Origin: Natronorubrum thiooxidans
Lineage (GTDB): Archaea; Halobacteriota; Halobacteria; Halobacteriales; Natrialbaceae
DNA: 43,940 nt
Direction of reading: 5' to 3'
Assembly (NCBI RefSeq): GCF_900156475.1
Contig: NZ_FTNR01000018.1
Coordinates: 1-43,940, forward strand
In this document: piece by piece, positions 18,169 through 25,350 of the stretch
Layout of the letters: every line of letters begins with the position of its first letter
Position numbering within the stretch: position 1 is the first letter of the stretch
Made by a program: the position numbers and the translations under genes
Notes under the pieces: model-generated
Told to the model about the DNA's origin: nothing
Database searches by the model: none
Seen by the model: the letters and a program-made list of their open reading frames with translations, nothing else

Positions 18169-19035
18169 ATGGCAACGACCGACCACTCATTGCGCGAACA
18201 GCTCGACTCGGATGGTATCGTCCTCGCTCCCGGTGTCGCAGACGCCCTCGAGGGTGTGCTCGCCGAGCGAGCGGGTGCAGACGTCCTCTACGTCAGCGGG
18301 AACGCGGTCTCCTCGTCCGTTCATGGCGGTCCCGATATCGGATTGACCACGATGACCGAGATGGTCACGCGGGTCGGACAGATCGCCGGCGCAGTCGAGC
18401 GGCCAGTCATCGCCGACGCCGACGACGGGTACGGCAACGCCCTCTCCGTTCACCGGACGATACAGGAGTTCGAACGGGCTGGTGCTGCTGGCGTCCACAT
18501 CGAAGATCAGGACGCGCCGAAGAAATGCGGCCACTTCGCGGACAAGACGCTCGTCTCGACAGCCGAGATGTGTGGCAAAATTCGGGCCGCCTGTGACGCC
18601 CGAACGAACGACGAGTTCGTCGTCATCGCACGGACCGACGCGGTCGCGATCTCCGGCCTCAAGAACGCCATCGATCGCTGTCGATCCTACGCCGATGCCG
18701 GGGCAGACATGGTGTTCATCGATGCACCTGAGACCGACGCTCACCTCGAGGAGATCGGCGCGGAGCTGGCGGCGATCCCGCTCGTAATCAACGTTCCCTA
18801 CGGCGGCAAGACGCCGCTGCTCCCGGCCGACCGACTCGAGGAACTCGGCTACGATCTCATGCTGTTCGCGACGACCGCACAGAAGGCGAAACTCCAGGTG
18901 CTCGAGCGCGTGTACGAACACCTCCTCGAGACGGGAGACGAGCGTGGGTTGACGGACCAACTCGCGACGTGGGAAACGCGGGACGCAGTCACCGACCTCG
19001 AGCGATGGCGCGACCTCGAGGATCGGTACGCCTGA
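18169..19035 (+). CDS. Isocitrate lyase/PEP mutase family lyase, copy 2
   Basis: This 288-residue enzyme has the metal motif DADDGYGN at residues 83-90, IEDQ at 111-114 and the catalytic KKCGH loop at 118-122, at exactly the positions seen in the paralogue at 291-1238. The substrate-facing strand after residue 42 differs (SGNAVSSSVHGG here, TGYGTSLSKTGY there), so the two probably cleave different acids. The ATG at 18169 is preferred over a GTG at 18124. It follows the second MmgE/PrpD gene and converges on the LeuD-type gene. Candidate roles are 2-methylisocitrate or 2,3-dimethylmalate lyase. Confidence 0.87.
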   Translation: MATTDHSLREQLDSDGIVLAPGVADALEGVLAERAGADVLYVSGNAVSSSVHGGPDIGLTTMTEMVTRVGQIAGAVERPVIADADDGYGNALSVHRTIQEFERAGAAGVHIEDQDAPKKCGHFADKTLVSTAEMCGKIRAACDARTNDEFVVIARTDAVAISGLKNAIDRCRSYADAGADMVFIDAPETDAHLEEIGAELAAIPLVINVPYGGKTPLLPADRLEELGYDLMLFATTAQKAKLQVLERVYEHLLETGDERGLTDQLATWETRDAVTDLERWRDLEDRYA

Positions 19036-19095
19036 GAGAAAACGTGACTGGAGACAGTGTTCGTGCTCAAACGAACAGTACGCGAGCGGTGATCC

Positions 19096-19599
19096 TCAGT
19101 CAGCCGTTCCGAGTTTTCGCTTCGTGTACGGTTTGAGCCCGCCCTCGTCGACCAGTTCCTGCAAGAACGGTGGGAGCGGCTCTGCATCGTACGCCTCATC
19201 CGTTTCATGGTTGTGAACTACACCAGCGTCGAGATCGAGCGAGATCTCGTCGCCGTCATCGATCCGATCCGCGTCGGGACAGATCATGACCGGCAACCCG
19301 AGATTGATTGCGTTCCGGAAGAAGATCCGGGCGAACGACTGGGCGACGACACCATCGACGCCAGCACCGATCAGCGACAGTGGAGCGTGCTCTCGCGAGG
19401 AGCCGCCGCCGAAGTTCTCGCCGGCGACGAGGAACTCACCCTCGCTGACGTTCGCCGAAAACTCGGGGCGCAGATCGTTGAACGCGTGGGTCGCGAGTTC
19501 CTCGGGATCAGTGGAAACGATGAATCTCGAGGGCGTGATCTGGTCGGTGTCGATGTCGTCGCCGAAGACCCAGGCACGGCCGGGTTCGTCGAGGCTCAT
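19096..19599 (-). CDS. LeuD-type hydratase small subunit (aconitase swivel domain)
   Basis: This 167-residue protein is the stand-alone swivel domain of the isopropylmalate isomerase/homoaconitase/dimethylmaleate hydratase group. It begins with DDIDTDQITPSRFIV and has the conserved GGGSSREHAPLSL and AQSFARIFFRNAINLGLP segments. The specificity loop reads RFIVS, without the arginine used by homoaconitase for a longer tricarboxylate, which points to a smaller hydrophobic substituent on the substrate. The start overlaps the large-subunit stop by 4 bp. It catalyses hydration/dehydration of a 2- or 3-alkyl malate or maleate together with the large subunit. A role in leucine synthesis is less likely, since no other leu gene is nearby. 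Confidence 0.87.
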   Translation of the reverse strand: MSLDEPGRAWVFGDDIDTDQITPSRFIVSTDPEELATHAFNDLRPEFSANVSEGEFLVAGENFGGGSSREHAPLSLIGAGVDGVVAQSFARIFFRNAINLGLPVMICPDADRIDDGDEISLDLDAGVVHNHETDEAYDAEPLPPFLQELVDEGGLKPYTKRKLGTAD

Positions 19600-20915
19600 C
19601 GAACCACCCCCAGGTCGGCAGTGGCATGGTCGTCGTAGCGCTCGGTCTCGATCTCCCGCGGGTCGGTGATCTCGCCGTACAGTGCGGTCGCGGCTGCGGT
19701 CGCGGGACTGGCAAGGTAGACGCGGCTGTCCATCGACCCTTCCCGACCGGGGAAGTTCCGGTTCGCCGTCGCCAGACAGACGTCGTCATCGCCGAGGACG
19801 CCCTGATGGTAGCCCGCACAGGGGCCACACCCCGCACTCTGGAACGTCGCACCAGCCGCGACGAGCGCCTCGAGAACACCGGTCTCGAGGCATTTCTCGT
19901 AGACGGCACCCGAGGCAGGAACGACGATCAGCCGGGTTCCGGGGGCGACCTGCTCGCCCTCGAGGGCGTCAGCGACGACTCGGATATCCTCGTAGCGACC
20001 GTTCGTACAGGTGCCAACGAACACCTGATCGACGTCGATGCCGACCACGTCGTCGACGCCGACGGCGTTTTCGGGGTTCGACGGCTTTGCGACCTGTGGC
20101 TCGAGGTCTGCACCCTCATAGGAGTGGACAGCCTCGTAGGTCGCGTCGTCGTCGGAAGCGAGGTCAGGGTCGATCGACACCTCGAGATCGGCCTGGTGCT
20201 CGAGATAGTCGACGACCCGGTCATCGGGTTCGACGATGCCGGCTTTACCGCCCATCTCGATCGCCATGTTGGCAAGGACGAGTCGTTGGTGAATCGGGAG
20301 GTCTGCGATCGCGGACCCGGCGTACTCGGCGGTTTTGTAGGTCGCGCCGTCGAAGCCGACGTCACCAATGAACTTGAGGATCAGGTCTTTCGCGTAGACG
20401 CCCTTGGGGAGGTCGCCGTGGACCTCGAATCGAATCGTCTCGGGGACGCGAAACCACAGTTCGCCCGTCGCAAACGTCGTCCCAAGGTCGGTCGATCCGA
20501 CGCCGGTACCGAACGCGCCGAGGCCGCCGTAGGTCGTCGAGTGTGAGTCAGCGCCGACCACGAGGTCGCCGGGTTCGACGAACCCCTCCTCGATCATTAC
20601 CTGGTGGCAGATCCCGTCGTTGATCTCGTACTGGTGTGCGCCATACTTCTCAGCGAACGCTCTGACGATGTTGTGGTTGTTCGCTGCCTTGACGCCGTCG
20701 GCCGGGGCGTGGTGGTCAATCGTGAAAACGGTGCTGTCGGGGGCGGCTAACTCGCGGTCCTCACCGGTCACGTCCTCGAACGCGTCGATCGCGAGTGGTC
20801 CGGTCACGTCGTGACCGATCATCTCATCGACGCGCGCTTCGACATAGTCGCCCGCTCTGACGTCCTCGCCGGAGTGATCCGAGAGGATCTTTTCGGTTAT
20901 CGTTTTTCCTGTCAT
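19596..20915 (-). CDS. LeuC-type hydratase large subunit ([4Fe-4S] aconitase family)
   Basis: This 439-residue protein is full length for the LeuC/homoaconitase/DmdA group. The three cysteine ligands of the [4Fe-4S] cluster are visible in VGTCTNGRYED and in the CGPCAGYHQG segment. The HAPADGVKAANNHN and GADSHSTTYGGLGAFGTGVG blocks are typical. It hydrates or dehydrates a hydroxy di/tricarboxylic acid with the LeuD-type subunit. It is encoded 21 bp after the HMG-CoA-lyase-like gene in operon B. In nicotinate-fermenting bacteria the related DmdAB hydrates dimethylmaleate, the substrate for an isocitrate-lyase family lyase, and both enzyme types occur in this window. Confidence 0.88.
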   Translation of the reverse strand: MTGKTITEKILSDHSGEDVRAGDYVEARVDEMIGHDVTGPLAIDAFEDVTGEDRELAAPDSTVFTIDHHAPADGVKAANNHNIVRAFAEKYGAHQYEINDGICHQVMIEEGFVEPGDLVVGADSHSTTYGGLGAFGTGVGSTDLGTTFATGELWFRVPETIRFEVHGDLPKGVYAKDLILKFIGDVGFDGATYKTAEYAGSAIADLPIHQRLVLANMAIEMGGKAGIVEPDDRVVDYLEHQADLEVSIDPDLASDDDATYEAVHSYEGADLEPQVAKPSNPENAVGVDDVVGIDVDQVFVGTCTNGRYEDIRVVADALEGEQVAPGTRLIVVPASGAVYEKCLETGVLEALVAAGATFQSAGCGPCAGYHQGVLGDDDVCLATANRNFPGREGSMDSRVYLASPATAAATALYGEITDPREIETERYDDHATADLGVVR

Positions 20916-20936
20916 AGTGAATCGTGTGTCTGCGTG

Positions 20937-21887
20937 TTATTTTTTGGGAGCTGGTTGTGCATCCGTCGTCGCGAGCACCTGTTCGCGGGTGCCGCCCATC
21001 AGTGTTCGACTCGGCGTTCCGAGCCCGAGCTGTTCCGCGACGGTCTCGGCGACCTCGGTGAGCCGATCGAAGTCGATGTTCGTCTCGATACCCATATCGC
21101 GAAGCATATTGGCGAGGTCCTCCGTCGGCGTGTTGCCGACGTCACCGAGCCCGCCGGGGAGGATCGTCCCCCCGCCGAGCCCGCAGACGGAGGCGTCGAA
21201 CCGATCGACACCACACTGCATCGCCGCGAGCGTGTTTGCGAGGCTCATGCCGTTCGTGTCGTGGAGGTGCAAGCCGACGTCGGCATCGGGGTGGTGGTCG
21301 AACAGCGCCGTCAACATGGCTGTCACCTGTCGGGGATCGGCCATCCCCATCGTCGTCGCGAGCGTCACTTCGTCGACGCCAGCCTCGAGGACGCGATCGA
21401 CGACCGACAGCGTTCGTTCCTGTGGGATCTCGCCTTCGTACGGACAAAAGAAGCTCGTGCCGAGTCCGGCCTCGACTTCGATATCCGTGCCGTCGGCCAA
21501 CTCGACGATCGCCTCGACCTCTTTGAGGTTCTCCTCGAGGCTCATTCCCTGATTCTTCTGACGGTAGGCGTCACTGATGACGACCAGCGCGTTGACCTTG
21601 TCCACGTCGGCCTCGATCGCCCGTTCCATTCCGACGGCGTTTGGCACCAGCGCCCGATAACAGACGTCGTCGTGGCGCTCGATCCGTGCAGCAACCTCGT
21701 CGGCATCGCGCAGACTCGGAACCGCTTTCGGATGCGTAAAGGAGGTACACTCGATCTCGTCGACGCCCGTCTCGGAGAGTGCGTTGATCATCTCGACCTT
21801 CTCGTCGGTCGGAATGAAATGGGGGTAGCGCTGGAATCCATCACGTGGCAGCATCTCGACGACCGTCGCCGATTCGGGGAGCTCCAT
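20937..21887 (-). CDS. HMG-CoA lyase-like DRE-TIM barrel lyase
   Basis: This 316-residue protein is of the HMGL-like (DRE-TIM metallolyase) family. PRDGFQ at 14-19 corresponds to the catalytic Arg-Asp pair, and HLHDTNGM (His207, His209, Asp210) gives the metal ligands. The family signature around the mobile catalytic cysteine, GLGGCP in true HMG-CoA lyases, reads GLGGGT here, with a cysteine only five residues earlier (Cys235). The substrate is therefore probably not HMG-CoA itself but another 3-hydroxyacyl-CoA such as citramalyl-CoA. The start overlaps the CoA-transferase stop by one base (TGATG), so the pair is coupled: activation to the CoA ester and then C-C cleavage. Confidence 0.82.
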   Translation of the reverse strand: MELPESATVVEMLPRDGFQRYPHFIPTDEKVEMINALSETGVDEIECTSFTHPKAVPSLRDADEVAARIERHDDVCYRALVPNAVGMERAIEADVDKVNALVVISDAYRQKNQGMSLEENLKEVEAIVELADGTDIEVEAGLGTSFFCPYEGEIPQERTLSVVDRVLEAGVDEVTLATTMGMADPRQVTAMLTALFDHHPDADVGLHLHDTNGMSLANTLAAMQCGVDRFDASVCGLGGGTILPGGLGDVGNTPTEDLANMLRDMGIETNIDFDRLTEVAETVAEQLGLGTPSRTLMGGTREQVLATTDAQPAPKK

Positions 21888-23092
21888 CAGATCACCCCCT
21901 CGGACTCGAGTTCCTCGAGCACCGCATCGTCGTACTCGAGGAACTGACCGAGGACGGTCTCGGTGTGTTCACCCAGGTCGGAACCGAGGTGGTCGACGCT
22001 CCCCGGCGTCTCGCTGAACTTGGGGATCGTGTTCTGGACGGCTGCCTCGCCGAGATCTTTGTCATCGACGGTGATGACGGCATCACGGGCCTGATAGTGT
22101 TCGTCGTTCATGATGTCTTCGACGTTGTACACCGGCGCGATCGTCGCGTCGTGTTCTTCGAACGACTCGAGGATTTCCTCGCGCGTGTGCTCGATCATCC
22201 ACTCCTGGATGATCGCGTTGAGTTCATCGACGTTCTCGAGGCGGCGTTCGTTGTCCACAAATCGCGGATCGTCTTTCAGATCGGGGCGACCAATAGCGTC
22301 GAACGTCCGCATCGCGAGTGGCTGGGCGCTTGCGGAAAGTGCGACCCAGCGATCGTCGCCCGTCCGGTAGACGTTCCGGGGGGCAGACGACGTCGATCGG
22401 TTGCCGGATCGGCGAGCGATCTCGCCGGTCTGATCGTAGGTAAGCGGGAAGGGGCCGATCAGGTTGAAGATCGGCTCGATCAGGCTAACGTCGATGTACT
22501 GGCCGGTCCCGCCGTTGACGTCCCGGTGGTACAGCGCGAACATCACCGAGAACGTCGCGTAGAGGGCAGCGATGTTGTCCGCCAGCCCGGTCGGCGGGAG
22601 CAGCGGTTCGCGGTCTTCGAAGCCGTTGACGTAGGCAAAGCCGCTCATCGCCTCCGCAAGCGTCCCGAAGCCGGGCTTTTTTGCGTACGGGCCAGTCTGG
22701 CCGTAGCCGGACATCCGTAACATGACGAGGTCGGGATTGTCCTCGGCGAGTTGTTCCCAGCCGAGATTCCATCGCTCGAGTGTGCCCGGACGGAAGTTCT
22801 CGATGAGGACGTCGGCTTCCGAGACGAGATCGCGGAAGACGGTCTGGCCGCGTTCGGCGGAGACGTCGAGCGTGACCGAGCGCTTGTTCCGACTGAGGTA
22901 CTTGTGCCACATGCCGATCCCGTCTTTCTGGGTGCCGAAATTACGGATGTGGTCGCCGTGTTCTGGATGTTCGATCTTGATCACGTCAGCGCCGAAATCG
23001 GCGAGAAACCGACCGACGGTCGGTCCGGAGATCATCGACCCTGCTTCGATAACGGTGAGCCCATCGAGTGGGCCAGGTTCAGTTGTTGACAT
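21887..23092 (-). CDS. CaiB/BaiF (class III) CoA-transferase
   Basis: This 401-residue protein is of the formyl-CoA:oxalate CoA-transferase family. The N-terminal segment LDGLTVIEAGSMISGP, the ENFRPGTLERWNLG block and the SGYGQTGPY motif are clear. Asp172 in GLADNIAALYA fits the aspartate that carries the covalent acyl/CoA intermediate. It would move CoA from a donor such as succinyl- or acetyl-CoA to a carboxylic acid of the pathway. With the HMGL-like gene directly coupled downstream, the most likely acceptor is a 3-hydroxy-3-alkyl dicarboxylate. The donor and acceptor are inferred. Confidence 0.88.
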   Translation of the reverse strand: MSTTEPGPLDGLTVIEAGSMISGPTVGRFLADFGADVIKIEHPEHGDHIRNFGTQKDGIGMWHKYLSRNKRSVTLDVSAERGQTVFRDLVSEADVLIENFRPGTLERWNLGWEQLAEDNPDLVMLRMSGYGQTGPYAKKPGFGTLAEAMSGFAYVNGFEDREPLLPPTGLADNIAALYATFSVMFALYHRDVNGGTGQYIDVSLIEPIFNLIGPFPLTYDQTGEIARRSGNRSTSSAPRNVYRTGDDRWVALSASAQPLAMRTFDAIGRPDLKDDPRFVDNERRLENVDELNAIIQEWMIEHTREEILESFEEHDATIAPVYNVEDIMNDEHYQARDAVITVDDKDLGEAAVQNTIPKFSETPGSVDHLGSDLGEHTETVLGQFLEYDDAVLEELESEGVI

Positions 23093-23112
23093 GGTGTCTG
23101 AATCGTATCTGC

Positions 23113-23124
23113 GTATAATATAGT
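23113..23124 (-). promoter_or_regulatory. Internal promoter before the CoA-transferase gene
   Basis: Read on the minus strand, ACTATATTATAC stands about 26 bp upstream of the ATG at 23092, in the 48-bp gap after the dihydropyrimidinase-like gene. This spacing fits a leaderless transcript, so the lower half of operon B may be transcribed separately. Confidence 0.55.
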
Positions 23125-23140
23125 CTCGTTATTCGTTGTC

Positions 23141-24532
23141 TTAAACTGGCCGGTCGATGTGTGTTCCCGAACCTGGTTCAGCGATGACCTCGCCGTCCTC
23201 GTATGCGACCTCGCCGCCGACGATCGTCTGTGTCGGCCAGCCAGTTACGTCTCGACCCTCGTAGATCGAGTAGTCGGCGACGCTTTGCAGCAGTTCCGGT
23301 GTCACCGTCTTCGTCTCGTCCAGATCGACGACCACGAGGTCGGCATCGCTGCCGACGCGGATCGTCCCTTTCTTCGGATAGAGGTTCCACGCTTTCGCGG
23401 TGTTCGTACTGGTCACCTCGACGGCGCGCTCGAGCGAAATTCGGCCCTCGTTGACACCCTCCGAGAGGATCAACGGGAGCATCGTCGCACTCGAGGGGAA
23501 GCCGAGTTTACTCTCGCGAATCGTGTCGCCGATCTTCTCCTCGGTCGTGTTCGCACAGTGGTCGGTCCCGATACAGGAGATCGTGCCGTCCGCGAGACGG
23601 TTCCAGAGCGTCTCCTGATCGGCTGCACCGCGGACGGGTGGGTTGACCTTCATGCGGTCGTCACACTCCTCGGTCGTCAGCGTCAGATAGTGGGGACAGG
23701 TCTCTCCGGTGACGTCGTAGCCCGCCTCCTGTAGCGTTGCGAGTTCGTCCGCCGTTCGGCCGGCGCTGACGTGGACGGCGTAGAAATCGTCGTCGTAGCC
23801 GTGTTGCCGGGCGAGGCTCGCGCCGGCGACGAGGCTCTGGGCTTCCGCGTAGTCGGGGAACTCCTCGACGAACACCTCGTACCCCTCCTCGGGCGCGTCG
23901 TCGTCGGCTTCGGTCTCGATGTAGGGGTTCCCGCCCGCGAGGGCGTTCGTGATCTCGACGTTCTCGGAGTGATAGCCGAGCGTCGTCGGCACGTCCTGGT
24001 CGGCCAGCGCCTCGATGAACGCGCTGCCGAAATCGTCGCGCATCTCACAATCGACGCCGAACTTCTCGCTGGCGGCGTATTTGTAGTTCATATACCACTT
24101 GAACGTCGTGATCCCGAGTTCCTCGACGATCAGTGGAATCTCCTCGACGTGTTCGAACGAGAGCAAGCCAAGCGAGAAGAAATAATCGTGGCGGTAATTG
24201 TCCTCTGCCGCCGCGAAGTAGTCGTCCATAATTTCCTCGTAGGACCCCGCTCGTCGGAAGAAGTTCCCGGTTGCGGTCACTCCGCCGACGAGATCTGATC
24301 GGCTCTCGGTCTCTGCGTCCTCCTCGAGCGAGTTGTAGATCCCGTGGTGGGTGTGGGGGTCGATCGCGCCCGGAAGCACGTGATTGCCGTCGGCGTCGAC
24401 GACCTCGTCGCCCTCGAGTGAGCCAGAGCGGCCGATCGCAGCGATCTGGCCATCCTCGGCAGCCACGTCGGCCTCGAGCAGTCCGTCTTCGGTGACGAGT
24501 GTGCCGTTCGCGATGACGAGGTCGTAGCTCAC
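23141..24532 (-). CDS. Dihydropyrimidinase/hydantoinase-type cyclic amidohydrolase
   Basis: This 463-residue metal-dependent amidohydrolase has all the binuclear-centre residues: His60 and His62 (DPHTHHG), the carboxylated Lys145 (TTFKWYMNY), His188 (YHSEN), His254 (AVHVSAG) and Asp324 (GTDHC). It opens a cyclic amide bond in a dihydropyrimidine, hydantoin or imide ring, without ATP. The isochorismatase-family gene overlaps its start by 4 bp, which suggests the ring-opened half-amide or carbamoyl acid is handed to that enzyme. Enamidase and imidase are family alternatives. It is shorter than typical D-hydantoinases by a few tens of residues at the C-terminus. Confidence 0.88.
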   Translation of the reverse strand: MSYDLVIANGTLVTEDGLLEADVAAEDGQIAAIGRSGSLEGDEVVDADGNHVLPGAIDPHTHHGIYNSLEEDAETESRSDLVGGVTATGNFFRRAGSYEEIMDDYFAAAEDNYRHDYFFSLGLLSFEHVEEIPLIVEELGITTFKWYMNYKYAASEKFGVDCEMRDDFGSAFIEALADQDVPTTLGYHSENVEITNALAGGNPYIETEADDDAPEEGYEVFVEEFPDYAEAQSLVAGASLARQHGYDDDFYAVHVSAGRTADELATLQEAGYDVTGETCPHYLTLTTEECDDRMKVNPPVRGAADQETLWNRLADGTISCIGTDHCANTTEEKIGDTIRESKLGFPSSATMLPLILSEGVNEGRISLERAVEVTSTNTAKAWNLYPKKGTIRVGSDADLVVVDLDETKTVTPELLQSVADYSIYEGRDVTGWPTQTIVGGEVAYEDGEVIAEPGSGTHIDRPV

Positions 24533-25200
24533 GCCGTCTCACCCATGCTCTCGAGGTAGTCCTCGACCTCCTCGGTCTCGAGTACTTCCGCATACTTCAT
24601 CCACATGTCGAGGAGGCCGATCTTGTGTGAGGCTTCGATGCGATCGAAGATGCACTCCTGTGGGAGGACGACGTCGAACCCGTGTTGCTGGGCATCGACC
24701 GTCGTCGCCCGGACACAGCCGCTGGTGGAGTTGCCAACGACGACGAGCGTATCGATGTCGTTTCGGTTCAAGCGGGCGAGCAGGTCGGTGCCGTAGAACG
24801 CGCTCGCGTAACTCTTGTCGATAACGGTGTCGGCCGGTTCCGGTGCGACGGGATCGACGATCTGGAGATCCTCGTGTTCAGGATCGTCGTAGGAACTCGG
24901 CACGACACGCGTGTAGCCGACCGGGATATCGTTCTCGCGAGCGAACGACAGAAAGTCCGCGATTCGATCGACAGCCTCCCAGGCAATATCACCCATCGCA
25001 GTTCGATACTCCTCGACCGCCTCGAGAATCGGAACGTCGTCACCGACGATCAACTGCTGGACGTCGATAACAAGCACCATCGGGTTTTCGCCCGCCCCAC
25101 GCGATTCCCACGACGATGCGCCGTCCTTGTCGTATCCTGCTTTCTCGATCACTCGTTTATCCTGTTCCGAGAGCAAGTCGTCCCAGATCCGGTTCGTCAT
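24529..25200 (-). CDS. Isochorismatase-family cysteine amidohydrolase, copy 2
   Basis: This 223-residue protein has the catalytic triad Asp46 (VLVIDVQQL), Lys129 (IDKSYASAF) and Cys162 (STSGCVRAT). The TSGCVRAT block is typical of N-carbamoylsarcosine amidase relatives. A 30-residue N-terminal extension (WDDLLSEQDKRVIEKAGY) is also common in that subgroup and absent from copy 1. The ATG at 25200 is supported by a TATA box 27 bp upstream; the open frame extends further, to 25332, but without homology. It overlaps the dihydropyrimidinase-like gene by 4 bp and probably hydrolyses its ring-opened product. Confidence 0.87.
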   Translation of the reverse strand: MTNRIWDDLLSEQDKRVIEKAGYDKDGASSWESRGAGENPMVLVIDVQQLIVGDDVPILEAVEEYRTAMGDIAWEAVDRIADFLSFARENDIPVGYTRVVPSSYDDPEHEDLQIVDPVAPEPADTVIDKSYASAFYGTDLLARLNRNDIDTLVVVGNSTSGCVRATTVDAQQHGFDVVLPQECIFDRIEASHKIGLLDMWMKYAEVLETEEVEDYLESMGETA

Positions 25201-25223
25201 ACACTGACTCGTGTCGTGCGAGC

Positions 25224-25234
25224 GGTTATAAACC
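25224..25234 (-). promoter_or_regulatory. TATA box with dyad symmetry before the second amidohydrolase gene
   Basis: GGTTATAAACC (its complement on the minus strand reads GGTTTATAACC) is centred 29 bp upstream of the ATG at 25200, which fits a leaderless promoter. The flanking GGTT/AACC arms make it an inverted repeat, so a regulator could bind over the TATA box. Confidence 0.6.
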
Positions 25235-25350
25235 TGCGCACACGTACAGTTCTGTTGACAGGACAGGGGTGGACGAAGTGCAACCAAGACAACAGTTCGG
25301 ATCGAGCCCGTGTCTATCCGAAGACGACTCATGTCTGTCCGAATACTGAG

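Noticed and set aside
19096-20915. Leucine biosynthesis leuCD
   Set aside because: Not excluded, but no leuA or leuB is nearby and the genes are coupled to CoA-transferase and lyase genes, so a catabolic hydratase is more likely.
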